Below, piece by piece: positions 11,535-25,010 of a stretch of DNA of 64,000 bases. The position numbers were made by a program, and so were the translations under genes. The notes under the pieces were generated by a model. That model worked only from the letters and a program-made list of their open reading frames with translations, was not told where the DNA came from and searched no databases. Origin of the DNA: Clitoria ternatea (lineage: Eukaryota; Streptophyta; Magnoliopsida; Fabales; Fabaceae); NCBI GenBank assembly GCA_037962975.1, contig CM075675.1, positions 5,528,001 to 5,592,000 on the forward strand, written 5' to 3'. Each line of letters begins with the position of its first letter. Positions within the stretch are counted from its first letter, which is position 1.

Positions 11535-12046
11535 TGATACTAGTATCATAAAACCCATACTGATAGTTAAATGACTTCATTCAGTATCATAATGACTCCC
11601 ATGGTATTATTCCCCGTGATGCCCCTGATAACCGATATTGGTAACGAACTGGTATCAGATAGAGGTTGAGAGTCATGTTGGGGGTATACCGGTTAACACC
11701 TACAACTATGTTAGAAATATTTGTGACAATGTCAACTTTCCCCAAACTTTACAGAAAAATGATGGCACAGGAATCAAGTCAAAGGACCACAATCCAACTC
11801 TTTAAATACCACCTATTTACCACACATGAGGTATGTCCATTCTTCCTCTTCTCAAGTTTGAGTTCTGATATATCGATCACTAACTTAAGCATCAAAATGT
11901 CATTGCAGGTAGCACCATATTTCGCCCATCACCTCAAAAGGACCCTAGATTAGACTCAAACTGGTAACTTATATATCGACCAAATCATACCCATGGTAAT
12001 CGAATCATTACATACCTAAGTCTATCTCCCTATACCAGACAGAACA
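11535..12046 (+). repeat. Right LTR of the LARD-like element
   Basis: About 512 bases, from TGATAC to ccagacagaaca. It carries the U5-type signature cactaacttaagcatcaa followed by ttgcaggtagcacc at 11878-11916, a decayed form of the signature at 46245-46287. The equivalent in the left LTR is at 9821-9858. Confidence 0.6.
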
Positions 12047-12992
12047 CTTTCCACCGTGGTGAAAATAATTATCTCTTCTCAGACCTAATATGACCTTATA
12101 ACTGTTAGTTAGAAGTTTCTTATGATTTATTTTCCAAATAAAGAATCTATATATTCAACAAAAGTTATTCTTAAGAGATTTTTCCATAATCCAATATTAT
12201 GCTCCTTAATGTCCTCATCCCTTCTTTTAATCAAGGCATATGCACTTCTTATTAAGAATTCCTTAGATTAATCAAGGCATATGCACTTCTTTTAATCTTT
12301 CATCTTTCCTCGTTCTTCTTTTAGTGGAAGAATATTGGTCATCATTTCAATTATGGCAATAGGTAGCTTATCTTGAAACAAATCACATCTTCACTCTTCA
12401 TTACTAGATATCATATCTTTCTCTTGATAACTTTAAGTTGAAACTGGAATTCTGACTTTGGCTTAAATAAAATTACTCTAATGTAAGTTATGCTCATATT
12501 TACTTCTAAACATCTCACATCATAATTCTTGACTAGCTTTAAATTCTACTTTTTTTTAGTCTACCTTCTTTAGTTTAACCATGCATATCATTTGCTAGAG
12601 GCACTCATATTCTAGTCGAGAACATCCATATAATGGTGAGGCTAGTTTTTCTAGTGAGAAAGTTTGAACTTGAGACATTACTTAAGGAAAATCAAACATG
12701 TACCACTTAAACCAATCACTTGTTAATTTTTATTTACACTCATGAAACCTGTTTTTTATTGTAACACATGAAACCTAAGTTTAACCAACAAAAGCTTGTA
12801 AAAATATTACTAATAAATCAAGGATAATCATCTTTTTTACAAATAGCCTAAACATTTTTTATAAAACACGAATTGAATTAAGGTTATATATTGACTTAGT
12901 TTAATATAGGTCGAGTAGTCTATTTGTCATGTTTAAAGATAAAGTAAATATTTTTCATATTGTGATCAAATTATGAACTACTACAATTACAA
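12047..12992. other. AT-rich DNA with a short duplication
   Basis: No gene recognised. A 25-base segment around tttaatcaaggcatatgcac is present twice, near 12226 and near 12270, which looks like a local duplication rather than a family repeat. Confidence 0.45.
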
Positions 12993-13140
12993 GTGTGGTG
13001 TCGTGGTAAGTTATAACACACATCACCCTTTAATTATATATGTGGAGATTCGATCCCTAATAATAAAAATAGAGTGACATTTTATGCCAACCTATAATCA
13101 TTTCGGGAAGGAGTTGGTATGTTTGCTGATAAATACCTTA
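12993..13140 (+). mobile_element. Possible tRNA-derived SINE relic
   Basis: A box A-like stretch (tggtgtcgtggtaag, 12997-13011) is followed about 35 bases later by a box B-like stretch (gagattcgatccc, 13044-13056). This spacing fits the internal RNA polymerase III promoter of a tRNA-derived SINE. The downstream body is AT-rich with no clear tail or target duplication, and the fold is not a tRNA, so the call is tentative. Confidence 0.35.
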
Positions 13141-14387
13141 AAGATAATTTAGAAATTTGTTTTCTTCCATGCCATAATTATATTGAAACTTATATTTTAG
13201 GATGGTTTGTCTTGATAATATAAACTTGTATTATCACTATTTTTTAAAAATGTGTATGTAAAAACATACAAATTTTAAAAGTAGAAATAGTTAAGTATTA
13301 GTTATTTCACCTTAAACAACATTGTGATATAAACATGAATGTTTTTGGTGACACATATAAACATCAATTTAGATTCGCTTTATACTGTACTTTAGCTCAT
13401 TTTTTCATTCCTTACGTCATATGCTTCGTTATAAATTTTATTTCTAATTACACGTAGATATGACGCTCCATTTGTAAGTTATTTAGCTTTTAGGTTAAAA
13501 GAAATTGCTTAAGATATGACTTTTAATTTGGTTCTGCATTTTTTTTTTCAATTTAATCCTTTACCATTTAAAACGATTTTCAATTTACTTTCAAATTAGT
13601 TGTTATATAAGATATAATTTTGAAATCTTATCATGAATCAACTTACAAGGTTTCAATGTAAAATATACATTGTTTCGATAATAACTAATTTAAAAAGTTA
13701 AATTTTATTAGCTTTTAATAAAAATAACCACTTTTAAAACTATATCAAAATATAATAAACTAAATTATAAAAACATGAGATCAAGTTATGATGACAAAAG
13801 AAACCGTAAAAATCAAACATATATTTTAAAATAAAAATTTACATGATCCGCTCACTCATAAATTTATTTTTGGATTCTAATAAATACTGTTGTGTTTAAA
13901 ATGTTCAAAAGCATAATTATAGAAAAATGTTCAAAAGTATTAGGGTTATGCTAATACATTTCATTTTACTGATTATTTCACTTAATTTTTGGAGTTGATG
14001 TTTCCATATAAAAATAAAATATTTGGGTGGGAGTAACTTTGTAGGAGTTTTTTTGCGTGAGATATTGATTTTTATATAAAGTGGCTATTGCATAGGGGAA
14101 ATTGATTGTTTTGTAGGACTAAGTGTCATGAAAAATAGTGTTTTCTTTGTAGTATTAAACTAATTAATCCAAACAAAAAATTTAATCTATATATACAAAC
14201 TTGAAATATTGCTTAAAAATGTATTATATATTTGAACAAGTTTGATTGAACAACGAGTCAAATTTATCTATTCAACCCGATCATCCAATTCAATCAAATT
14301 AAGTTTGATTGGATTTCTTAGATAATAAGATCCTAATTGATCCAATCAACCTGAGTACCCAATTAATACTCAACCTAATTTTACATT

Positions 14388-14412
14388 ATTATTATTATTA
14401 TTATTATTATTT
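14388..14412. repeat. (ATT)n microsatellite
   Basis: Uninterrupted trinucleotide repeat of about eight units. Confidence 0.95.
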
Positions 14413-15055
14413 ATATTTTTGTTTCACATTATCTAACATAATATTAATGTTCATGTTATGGAAATAAATGGAAGGGAACTAAACTCAAGTGGCCAAGCTC
14501 AAGACTTCAATTTGTTGACTTAAATTTGTATTTTTTTATGTGTTAAAAGACTTAAAGCAAATGTCAAGATATGATTTTTATTTGATAGTTTTACACGACA
14601 ACATCTATGTTATACTTGCAGTTATGTTGGGTGGTGATGGTTTTTATTTTTCATAGAGTTTTGTAATTGTGACAATAAATGTTTGATATAAAATTTGTAA
14701 TTTTTGAAGTTTTCTATATTTTTATTTTCATAAAATTTATAACAAGTCATAATTAATCGGATATCAAAACATTCAATTCGATCCAAACTAACTTAAATCA
14801 GATTAGATCGGATTGGATTTAAAAAACATTACACAAATCCAACCCAATCGAATTTAATTAACTTTGATCGGATCATTTTTTTATTAAAATCCGATCTACT
14901 CCGGTACTTACTCAACATATGCATGTTTGTATTTTTAAAAATGAAAAAATCATATAATTTTATGGAAATTGTTGAATTTTATCATATAAATTTCAAAATA
15001 TTCTTTAATTTCCTTTGGAAAAACACTAACACAATCCCACTTCTATACATTATTT

Positions 15056-15059
<4 letters not shown>

Positions 15060-15097
<38 letters not shown>
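15060..15097. repeat. (TA)n microsatellite
   Basis: Uninterrupted TA dinucleotide run of about 19 units. Confidence 0.97.
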
Positions 15098-15099
<2 letters not shown>

Positions 15100-17871
15100 C
15101 ATTTTAAAAACATTTAAAATTGCACTGCAATTTTTTTTCTTTATCTTAAATGAAAGAATTATAACTAAGATGGAAGAAAGAGCAAGAAGTTGATGGCATT
15201 GATATGTATGGTGATTTTGATTGGTTTTATAAATGGAAGAGGGGCTTGGTAGTTTCCATTTCAATAGGATCTTAAAGAATTAAATGGTTGTTAGCTTTTC
15301 TCAAATCACTTTCTTCCTTGCAAAAAGAAAAACCCTTAATATTTTTAAGGTTAAGTTCAATTATTAAGCTACTTGTTTAACTTTTGTCGTTTTGTTTTTT
15401 GATTTATTCCTCGATTGTCACTCTAATTGCGCTCCACTGTCATCGACTTAGTTAAACTTATACAATTTGGTTAACAAATAATTGATTCAATATTGAAAAA
15501 CACTTTTTTTTTTGCTAAATTTGTTATGATTAGGGTTTTTTTGGCTATAAATGATACCTTATCTTAGTTCAGTTGAAAGATATATATAATAATAACTATA
15601 ACAGCAACATTATCCTTACACCACTAAGTTTAAATGAAATTATATTTAATATCATTTCTTTTTCTAACCCTACACAAATATTCCTTAATTAGTATTAAAA
15701 CATAACTGAGTATCATTCTCATTTATGCTAATTAATGTCTAGTAATTTCTTTTTATAGTTATATTAAGACATAATGTTCACATTTATGTTCACATCCCCT
15801 GACTTTTTGTATATTTACGAAGAGAAGGGAAGTTAAAGTATTGAAAAAGAAAATACTAAATACAATTACATTAAACCTCATGGAATATGAGTGTAATTTG
15901 AAAAAAAAAATGTAATACTAATATGAAAAATACTTTCTTAAAAGAATAAATAGGTGTATACATTATTGTTAACCTATAATCATTTATATTTTTAAAAGAA
16001 ATATCTTAACAAATTGTAACTATGATTTTCTTATAACTTGCTAACATGTTTCTAAAAATCAAGCAACTGTAACTTGCTACTAAAAATCAAGTAGGTGTAT
16101 ATTAGCAAATTCATGTGTGCGCGCCAACATTTAAAAAAAAAAATCAAGTTGGTGTAACTTGCTAAAAATTTGAGTTTACTCTGGTATTTTTTCTTGTTGT
16201 CACTTGGATTCAAGGCTCAAACTCTCTGAAGTGTATGTGTTAGCATATATTCTAAATCAAAAAAAAAGTGTGTCCGAAAGGACTTTTCTCAAGTCAATAG
16301 GTATTTAAGAGAAGTTAAAATGATTAGGATAACTTATTTAATTACAAGGGATAAACCTAAATTCTTAAATTAGTTTGGTATTATCTTCTCTCTTATATAA
16401 TTTAGATACCTTTATTAAATAAATAATAAGATATTATCAAATATTATTAGATAGATATGATGTATTATCATCGAGAGTTGAATAAAATATGAAACTATTT
16501 GTTTATCATTTTTTCTCAAACAACGATGGACTTAGCAAGTAAAAGATATAAGAGAGATATACATAATAGATTTATATTGGTTTACTCTCACAAACTTAAG
16601 GACTACATTTGGTCCCTTCATCAAAAGGATTTTCAAAATATCAACAAGGTTAGAGACTCATTGTATACCTATTTTGAGTATTCTTTCAAAAGCATCTGTA
16701 GAACACATTATTTAAGAATAGATTATAGATCTAGAAAAAATTAAGGATTCATAAAATATTAAACTAAATGATGAGGCACAGGGGAAATAGGGGAGGTGGG
16801 CAGGGGGGAAGAAAAAGAAAGTGACAAAGCAAAAGGGAGCAAGGGGAAAAAGAAAAGTAATAGACACAGGAGAGAAAAAGATCATGATGAATATGACTTA
16901 AGTGACAATTTAAAAATTTTGAATAAATACATGAGTCAATACTTAACTGACAAAAAGTTGATGACAAATTTTAATCCTAACAAAAAAATGTTTCAAGGGC
17001 TAAATTCTAAAAAAATATTTCTTAGGGAGTTGATCCTAAATCATAATCTTTTTATGGGTTAATTTTATATTTAAGTCAAAAAATTACATATATCGGTGTG
17101 TTAATGTTGAGGTGACTAACTGTTGACTATCTCAACGATTATATATCTCGAGAGTTATTAAAAAAGGTTTATGAGAGAATTCATCTTAATTTTAAAATTT
17201 TTTAAATACTAATTGTATATTTAATTCTTTATTTATTTATTCATATACTCTAGTACGAGGTTTTGCCATAAGATTTAATTTTCAAACTAGTGTCATTTCT
17301 ACACATTGGACTGGGATTATTCCACTAAAATTGTAGTAGGTCTCTAATTCTATCTCCACACTTTTCCTAGTAATGTAGAATATATCTTACTTTTGCAAAT
17401 GGAAGAAAATGATAAATGTAAAAAAGAGGCAAAGTTGATGTCAAGCTAATTGTCTACAGAAGAGTATTTTCTAAGTTCTATATCATTTTCATTTTCTATT
17501 TAGATGAATGTAGTTTTTGTGTAAAATAATTGAAAAGGATAATTTGAAAACTGAACTGAAAATCAAATACTAAATTTTATAAACTAAATGTAATTTTTAA
17601 ATTATTTTTAAAATAAATTAAAAATAAATTGAAACTATTTTACTTGAAAAAGAATATTTTTATCTTAAAACCAAAACTTAGTTTTGTCCCGTTTAATAGT
17701 TATTTCTATCTTATAATATTTTTTCATCTTTCTTTAAATTTTATTTTTTATTTATAGATGTTTTGTAATATTTTTATTGAAGTTTATCAAACTTTGAAAC
17801 GTGTATGAACCTACCGATCCAACTCATTTAAGCTTTTATAATGAAAAAAAGTACATTCCTTAATGAGTAAG

Positions 17872-18010
17872 AACCTGTTTGGTATCTAATTGGGGAAACA
17901 GAATTATAAAAATAAAAAAATCTAATAATTAATATTGATTATTCAGACTGTTTGAAACAGTCAAAATTTCATTGAATCAACCTATTTTTTTATTAAACCT
18001 TAATTTAGTT
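17872..18010. mobile_element. MITE-like repeat, copy 2 (right end unclear)
   Basis: Begins acctgtttggtatctaat and continues with gaaacagaattataaaaat. This matches the copy at 36918-37060, which has tcgtttggtatgtagt and gaaacaaaattataaaaat. An internal inverted repeat (gactgtttgaaacagtc) is present. The right inverted end is not clear, so the right border is approximate. Confidence 0.45.
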
Positions 18011-20359
18011 GAACTAAACTACCCCTACATGACAAATATTGAAATTAACTTGCATTATGAATTTTCGATGTTTCTTTTATGGAACTATGTTATATATTCT
18101 CCAAGATCAATTATTTAGCAATAAAAACATATAGGCCTGTGTCACAACTACCAGCAAACCTCTAGATATACCTTTCTTATCATATGCTATATCGTATCAT
18201 TATGAAATCTGAGTAATAAAATAGCTACTACCGCTAGCTTTCGCCATTCCATCGACTCTTTTTGGTTACAGAGTAATTAAACAAGTAATAATTTACATTT
18301 TGATTGAGTAAATGAGAAGCTTTTTTTATTACTATGATCAATGTAATTTCTGGCATATCTTTCTTAATTCACATCACAAAATCAGTTTTAAAAGAAATCA
18401 CAAGGTGTTACGTAATAGTATCTCCTGTCATCTCTTAATCATACATGTAAGTGTTTGATTTTCATTGATCTCATCAGTGAAAATAAAGAGAAATTTTCCT
18501 AATAAACTATTATTTTATGCAGGTAGAGTTTTAAGGAGAGATTAATCAATTACATTTAAAGGTAAAAATGTTAAAAACACCTCACAAATTGAATGTAAAT
18601 AATCCCCCATAAAGCATGATTTGGTGATAATTTATAGAAAAGTATATGATGTAAAAGAAAGAGGAAAGGGTGAGATAGAGAAGGGTATATTTATATGATA
18701 ATTGGGATGCAAAGTCAAAGCTATATACATACTTGGTTTTGGTGAGGAGGGTGATGAAATAATTTCACCTAAAGCATTGTGGTTGTTAAGCATAGACTTT
18801 ACATGTATTATCAGTTGTTATGTCTCATTCACCTTTTAAAAGGAGAAAAAGGATAACAACACATATTGTAATTGATTCTTTTATGTGAACTTTTGTAAAC
18901 ATGGACAGTATTTTATGTCATATAATGGCTGATCTTTAGCAAATTATGCAGAGATGTACTCAGAGAAGCAATCAAGATAATTGGGTCATTTGGATTTTAT
19001 TTTTTCCCTTAGTTGAGAGATGACCCATTTCCCCCTTTTCCACACTTATTATTAATTAGTTGAGTAGAACTCAAGCCTCAAACTATATATACACTTTCCA
19101 AATATGAGGCCAAAAGTAATAATTCTAAATATGGAAACTAAAAATGTAAACAATGTAATATATTTTCAGTCCTTAAAGTTGGAATGAAAATTTTAAGACA
19201 TTAAATATGCGAGATTTTTATTCTTACTTGCATCCAATACTTTAAAATGAAAAAAACAAAATTATTCTCTACTTTTATCGATAAATAAGAAATTAAATTC
19301 TTTATCAGTGGACAGTAAAAATTTATATATTTATTCATTAATTACACCTTGTGCCTAAAATTAAATAAAATATTAATACAAATATGATGATGTTAACCAT
19401 TAGATTAAGATTTTCTACTAAAGATTTCCATCATTATATTTTTTAAATGGTACATTCAATTAATTGCTTTTAATCATTTTCAATTCTATAATCCCAACCT
19501 CTTTATGTTCAAAATTATTCATTTTTTTTATTTTTTCTTCTAATAAGTAGGATTCATTATCATAGAAATAAGATAACTGTGTATTAATTTAAAATTGAAA
19601 TATTGTAAATATGGTAACTAGAACATAGTTAACTAAATATGATAAATATGATAGTTCATATATTCTAGAATTTCAAACAACATTCACAACATATTCATTT
19701 CCAATTTTATAATCATTATACTTGTGTTTATGAATATTTACTTTTCTTATAGAAGGACAAAAGTTGATTTGTTTTCGTTTTTTTAAACTAAGCAACTAAT
19801 TTATCAATTAGTTATAACTTAGTTGATAGTGTAAGTTGAGATTATAGAAAAAAGTTTCAGATTGAATATCCATAAACACTTATCAGGAAGGATTAAAAGA
19901 ATTTTACCATTTAATTGTATAAAATTTACCGGATTTACCATAGAAGTTGTTAAACCAATCTATTAGATGAAGTAGAATATATACATGATTGCATGTGAAA
20001 ATAATATCACATATAATTCAAAGATTGCATTTATAAAATTTATCAAAACTCTCCTTGATGTGAACGAATTAATCTGATAATAAAATAGTGACAACCAACG
20101 TTAATCCTAGAACAAAATGATTAACCTTTTTTTACGTCAAACGATGTAATTTCATTCAAAATAGCAATTAGCAACAACATCAGCTTAAATGAATAAAAAG
20201 ACATATTCTGGTGGTTCCTCAATCCACACCATATTAGGGAAGCCACGAGCTCTACTAGCTACCTTATTACAAGTTCTGAACCATTACAAAAGAATTCATC
20301 ATGGGCATACAATCAGATATAAAATAAGAAATTGATGGGAACTTTTTAGGATTATATAA
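18011..20359. other. AT-rich intergenic DNA, nothing recognised
   Basis: No open frame with family resemblance, no RNA gene and no repeat with clear ends was seen on either strand. Confidence 0.55.
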
Positions 20360-20792
20360 TGTAACATTTTGAATTTAATTATCGGGTTAATTTTATTAGT
20401 CCATAATTAAATTATGAATGTTTGAATTAAATTATAACGATTAAGTTAATTTCTAGAATTTGTTGAGGTAGGTTTCGGCAACCTGAAGTTACTCAATTAG
20501 TTTCAGAAATTAAACGGATACAAGAAATGACAATATTGCCCCTAAATTCTAATTGTAAGATTCATTCTCCCTCATTTTCTTTCACTCATGGTTTGCATGT
20601 GCCAAAGGAAACAAAAGCCATTGTCCCTCTTCCTCATCACCGTAGGCTTCATCACTATAACCCACCTTCTTCTTCTTCAATTTGTGTCAAATTAAGGCGA
20701 GTCTTCTCATCTCACAGGAAACATAGGAGGAGCTCGAGGAGCTTCCAATTCCTTGATTTCAAAGGTAAAGACAATGAACTGTTCTTGGGTTT

Positions 20793-21682
20793 TGATGCGT
20801 CCCCGACCGGGGTCTAGGATTCGGTGTCGGGACAGCCTCAAGAGTTGAAGATTGAATGAGGTTGGAGACCAGTTGTGTGTATCCGGTCTCTTTGATCCGG
20901 CCTCTCAGCGTGTGGAGGTCGGTCTTGTTGTCCTGAAGATCCTTCACACCGACCTCTCGCGATGGTGTGGGCGACAGGTTGTGTCACCTGCGAAGATTCT
21001 CCGACGCTCAAGTTAGAAGAGTGTAAGGTGAACTCTGTAATACTTAAGTAGTATAATAGTGAGAATGAGAGTAAGGACAACATAACCTTCAACATGTATT
21101 GCAACATGTTATTTATAGTTGAGCGTGGAAGATGAATCGTTGGGTGTTAGTGGGCCCACTGGTTCTGATAACGTGTATGAAGAGTCAATCTGAGTGGGCC
21201 AACATTCAGAGTGTGTCAGGAGGGTAGGTGAATTATCAGTGTACTTTTCTGTCACATGTATGGAGGATAATCACCTTTTCTGCAAATTTCACAGGTGATT
21301 GTACCCACTCCTGTCGGTGAATGAAAGGGACATATTCCGCTGTGTAGAGTGCCTTTCTTGTTATGACACTGTGACAGTCGGTTATCAGTGACTCGGTGTA
21401 GGAGGACGTATAAGTTACCCGGTGTCTCGGATGTCACCTCGGACGACTGGTGTAAGAGAGGTTTGCCGAGTGTGTTGCAGACCAGATTGGTATTCTTGAC
21501 ACCGGCTGAACACTAGGACGGCTATAATGACTTCACTTTAGGTGAGACCGGATCAACATATTTACCGACTGGATCATTATCCTGGGATACCGGTTGACTT
21601 CTAGGAAGGCTGAGACGGCCTCTTGTCCTTAGAACCGGTATCCAGACTGGATAACCTTGGGGCCGGTATCCAGAACGGATCA
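20793..21682 (-). mobile_element. Solo LTR, Tat-type gypsy family (minus orientation)
   Basis: On the minus strand it begins TGATCCGTTCTGGATACCGG and ends GGACGCATCA, matching the start and end of the LTR at 45395-46474. It also carries the U5 signature AACTTGAGCGTCGGAGAA followed by CGCAGGTGACAC (20978-21017). Flanks are ggttt on the left and agttt on the right, a target duplication with one mismatch. No internal domain is present, so it is a solo LTR left by recombination, inserted into repeat family A. Confidence 0.8.
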
Positions 21683-22189
21683 AGTTTCACTTAATCATGG
21701 ACTCTTACTCTCGATTCCTCTAATCTCATGCATTTTTAGGTTGTTTGAAACCTGTTATGAGTGTGAGCAGCTTGTATACCATTGGGGTTTTCGTGCTTTC
21801 ATTATCAATAAGTTTAGACGATGACCCATTGTCCCCATTCGGTTCTGTTTGTTGGTGTTAGGCTAAAATTGGGTGATTTCTATGGTTTAGGAACTATTTT
21901 GGAGCCACCTTGGACGTTTGGCAGCTTTGGGGTTTCACGGAGTTGAACATAGAACTTGTCAGAGCTATTCAGTAAGTTGTAGCTTATTGAAATTTATGAT
22001 AAACTGATGTCTTAACATCGTAATACGATTTTGATAGCGCATGGACATTAAGATTGAATTATTGTTGATTTTAGAAATTATCATATCGATAAACTTGTGA
22101 GTTGAAAGTGTTGGAAAGCATTGTGAGCTTCTAGGATCAGGGATTCCAGGTAGGGGAGCATTATATTTTAAATGCATAGATTATGAACG

Positions 22190-22207
22190 GATATATATAT
22201 ATATATA

Positions 22208-22242
<35 letters not shown>
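22190..22242. repeat. (TA)n(TG)n compound microsatellite
   Basis: An (at)n run followed by two gt-rich runs, inside repeat family A. Confidence 0.9.
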
Positions 22243-22739
22243 CTTATGTTTGATGAATTATGATGTTTTGATGAAAATTATGATGATGGTGATGTTGGAT
22301 TTGCATTTGGCTATATACCTCTCTTGATGTGTTATGATGAAATCGATGTTGGTTACACTGGATTATAATAAATGATGATTGACAATGTTGAATTAATGAT
22401 GATCATAATGATGATTATGTTATGATGTTGATTTAGATCAAATAAGCTTGAGGTAACTTAGTTGATGAGAGAATTAATTGTGAACTATTGATCGTTGCAT
22501 GTTATATGTAATTATAGAATTGGAATGGAATTTGTGACGACCCTCGTCAATTTTCCTCATTTTTCACAATAGATTTTTCACTTTTAATAAAAATGCACCC
22601 GGTCTCAATATAAAATAATAATTACTTTTATTAAATATATTCAAAATAATAAAATCATACTTAAAATAGTAATGACCGACTGAAACCGTTAATAAAATAG
22701 AGTTATTCAGAAACAGCGAAAGAAGGAAAACAGAGTCAG

Positions 22740-24300
22740 GGGTCAACCGCCTGAGCGAGCCCCTGATTCACTTAAGTGAGTGCCGACTCGCATGAGCGAG
22801 TGCTACTCTTAAACTTGAGCGCACAAGACATACGAGTAAAGCCAACAAGTCAGATCTCACCCGGAAATAGGTGCACTCGGGTATCTCTCGCTCGGAAACA
22901 GCTTAACCTTCACTCAACAAAGGCTCTCTCGATCTGACATCACTCGGAAAAATAAGTCCACTCGGAACCACTGGTCTTTCATCACTCAGAAAAGCTTAAC
23001 TTCCCTTCACTCAGGAAAGATTCACTCATATCTTCACTCGAGAGCACTCTTATCTTTCTTCACTCGGAGTTTCGGCCATAGCTCACTCGGAGTCGCTCTA
23101 ACATATCCACTCGGAAGTGAGTCTCTCGGTTATTCTTCACTCAGAAAGAAACGAAGAATATTCACTTGAGCATATTGAGCACCAAATCAATCGGCCCCTG
23201 CTCGGATAAGAAGGAATCCACTCAGGTAGCTTCACCCGGTATTCGACTCTACTACAGTAACGCAAATTCGCCCAAAATAAACACCAATCTTTTAACATCC
23301 AGAATTTTATACTTACTTCACACAACATACCGATTCGAATTCATTTCATCATACAGGCAACACTGTAGCGTAAAACACTCAGAAAAAACTCAACACATAT
23401 AAATTACAATGCATTCACATTCACTCGGCGCCTTGGCATCAATCCTCCACTTGGCGCACCTCCATGGCTCCGATCTCCTCCCTGTAATTGGTTACTAAAA
23501 GTTAAAAACAACAGCAAGGGTGAGTGTTTAGTATCATAATTAATCTAGAACGGAATTTAAATTACAAAATGCAAATATAAAATCTGTCCGATTCTTTTAT
23601 CCTCAATTACATATTTCACTCGGCATTTTAACTCACACTCGACAACACACTCACACTCGGTAATTTACTTACACTTGGCAATATATCCATTAACACTCGG
23701 CATTATAGTAATTCTCTCAGCAATATGACAGTCCTCATTCGAAATTCTTAACAAATAACATTCAGCGATACACACACTCGCCAATCATACCTATTTACAC
23801 TGCCAACATAGCCAATCACACTCAACCAGTAACTTCCGCTCGATAAATATAACAGGATACCACTCGGAAAATATAACAATCACTCGGAAGATATATGAAA
23901 TTACATTCGGCAAATTCATCAAATCATACCCAGCAAATATTTCAATTCTCATTCGGCAATTAAAATAAATTAACACTCGGTAATCATAGCAATTCATGCT
24001 CAGCAATGATAACAGTTCTCATTCAACAATTTTAACAAGTAACATTCGGCAAATATGGCAGATCTTATTCGACAAGCACAACAAATCTCACTCGGCAAAT
24101 ATGACATCTTACTCAGCAAGTACAGTAATTCATACTCAGCAAATATAATACTTCACACTCGGTATTTATATTCAACCTCATTCAGCAATACATCAAATCA
24201 TTCTTAGCAAACATATCAAAATCTCATTCGGCAATTATAACAAACTTCACTCGGCAAGTATAGCAAATTGCACTCAGAAAATATACACCACAACTAACAA
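22740..24300. repeat. Degenerate CACTCGG-motif array in the 3.3-kb solo LTR
   Basis: More than thirty copies of cactcgg or close variants occur, spaced roughly 20-30 bases apart. Many are followed by a short AT-rich spacer such as caaatatgac. On the LTR's own strand the motif reads CCGAGTG. The array is non-coding and lies in the part of the LTR that would be U5. Confidence 0.8.
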
Positions 24301-24619
24301 ATCATCAAATTACAAGTCACAACTGACTCTCACATAAAATCGACTCCTAGTATCCGGATACTAAAGGATCGGCCTTCAGCTGGAGGTCCTACTCGACACC
24401 CCGTGAACCCTGCTTAGTTCACCGAGTCCTGCTTGACTCTCCACCTCGACCACTAGGTCCTACTTGACCACTGGGTAGCTCAACTGGGCACAAAAATCAC
24501 GGGAGCCAGAAATGAGGGGCTATATATATACCGTCGGCCGTCCCATACCACATAATCACCTCTCAATCATTTCATATTATCAACAATCGACAAATGCAAC
24601 TACCAGAAACTGGCATGTG

Positions 24620-25010
24620 CTCACGACACAGGGTGACCTGTTTGTCAAGCCCATTCATCACATTGCCACTGGGCGACCTGCTTGTCAAGCCCATTCATCA
24701 CATTGCCAACAAATACCGATTATCACAGCATTAAATATTTTAATTTCAATCGGCTCAAGCCACACACACACGATCAGAAACCGATCGGTGTCCACATACA
24801 TGCATCCATACACATTTATTTACACTCATTCAGCATCATCTCAAATATCACAGCATCAATTATTTCTCAAGTCACATACACATGATCAGAAACTGATCGT
24901 GTTCACATACATACATGCATACTCATACATTCACAGCTTTCATTCAGCAATAACATCAGATATTTCTTCACTCACACACACACGATCCCAAACCGATCGG
25001 TGTGCACATC
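24620..25010. repeat. Short tandem duplications inside the 3.3-kb solo LTR
   Basis: First, a 43-base unit around cttgtcaagcccattcatca occurs twice (about 24625-24705). Then a unit of roughly 100 bases containing cgatcagaaaccgatcggtg occurs three times (about 24762, 24870 and 24973). An open frame of 200 codons across this region is a by-product of the repeats. Confidence 0.7.

Larger units (their letters stand above)
9473..12046 (+). mobile_element. Non-autonomous LTR element (LARD-like, Tat-related)
   Basis: Two related terminal blocks both begin TGATAC and end with a close match to ataccagacaaaaca. Just inside the left block, 10352-10375 (ttgacacatctagtaggacc) is a decayed version of the primer-site region of the Tat-type gypsy element at 46475 (ttggcacgcccagtgggac), and the similarity runs on through cgctaaagttattct. 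Directly left of the right block lies a purine-rich tract (gggcgggggtggg, about 11510-11522) fitting a polypurine tract. The 1.2-kb interior has no coding sequence, only tandem repeats. I therefore read it as a non-autonomous LTR element. No matching 5-bp target duplication was found, so the exact ends are provisional. Confidence 0.6.
13141..17871. other. AT-rich intergenic DNA with microsatellites
   Basis: No supportable gene. It contains an (ATT)n tract at about 14388-14412 and a long (TA)n tract at 15060-15097. A 14.2-14.9 kb stretch repeats attcaatcaaattaagttt-like and gatcggattggatt-like motifs, which suggests an old decayed repeat. Short open frames here lack any family resemblance. Confidence 0.5.

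Noticed and set aside
20527..20817. A 96-codon open frame rich in His, Ser and Arg
   Set aside because: It lies in repeat family A and runs into the solo LTR at 20793; family B has no equivalent conserved frame.
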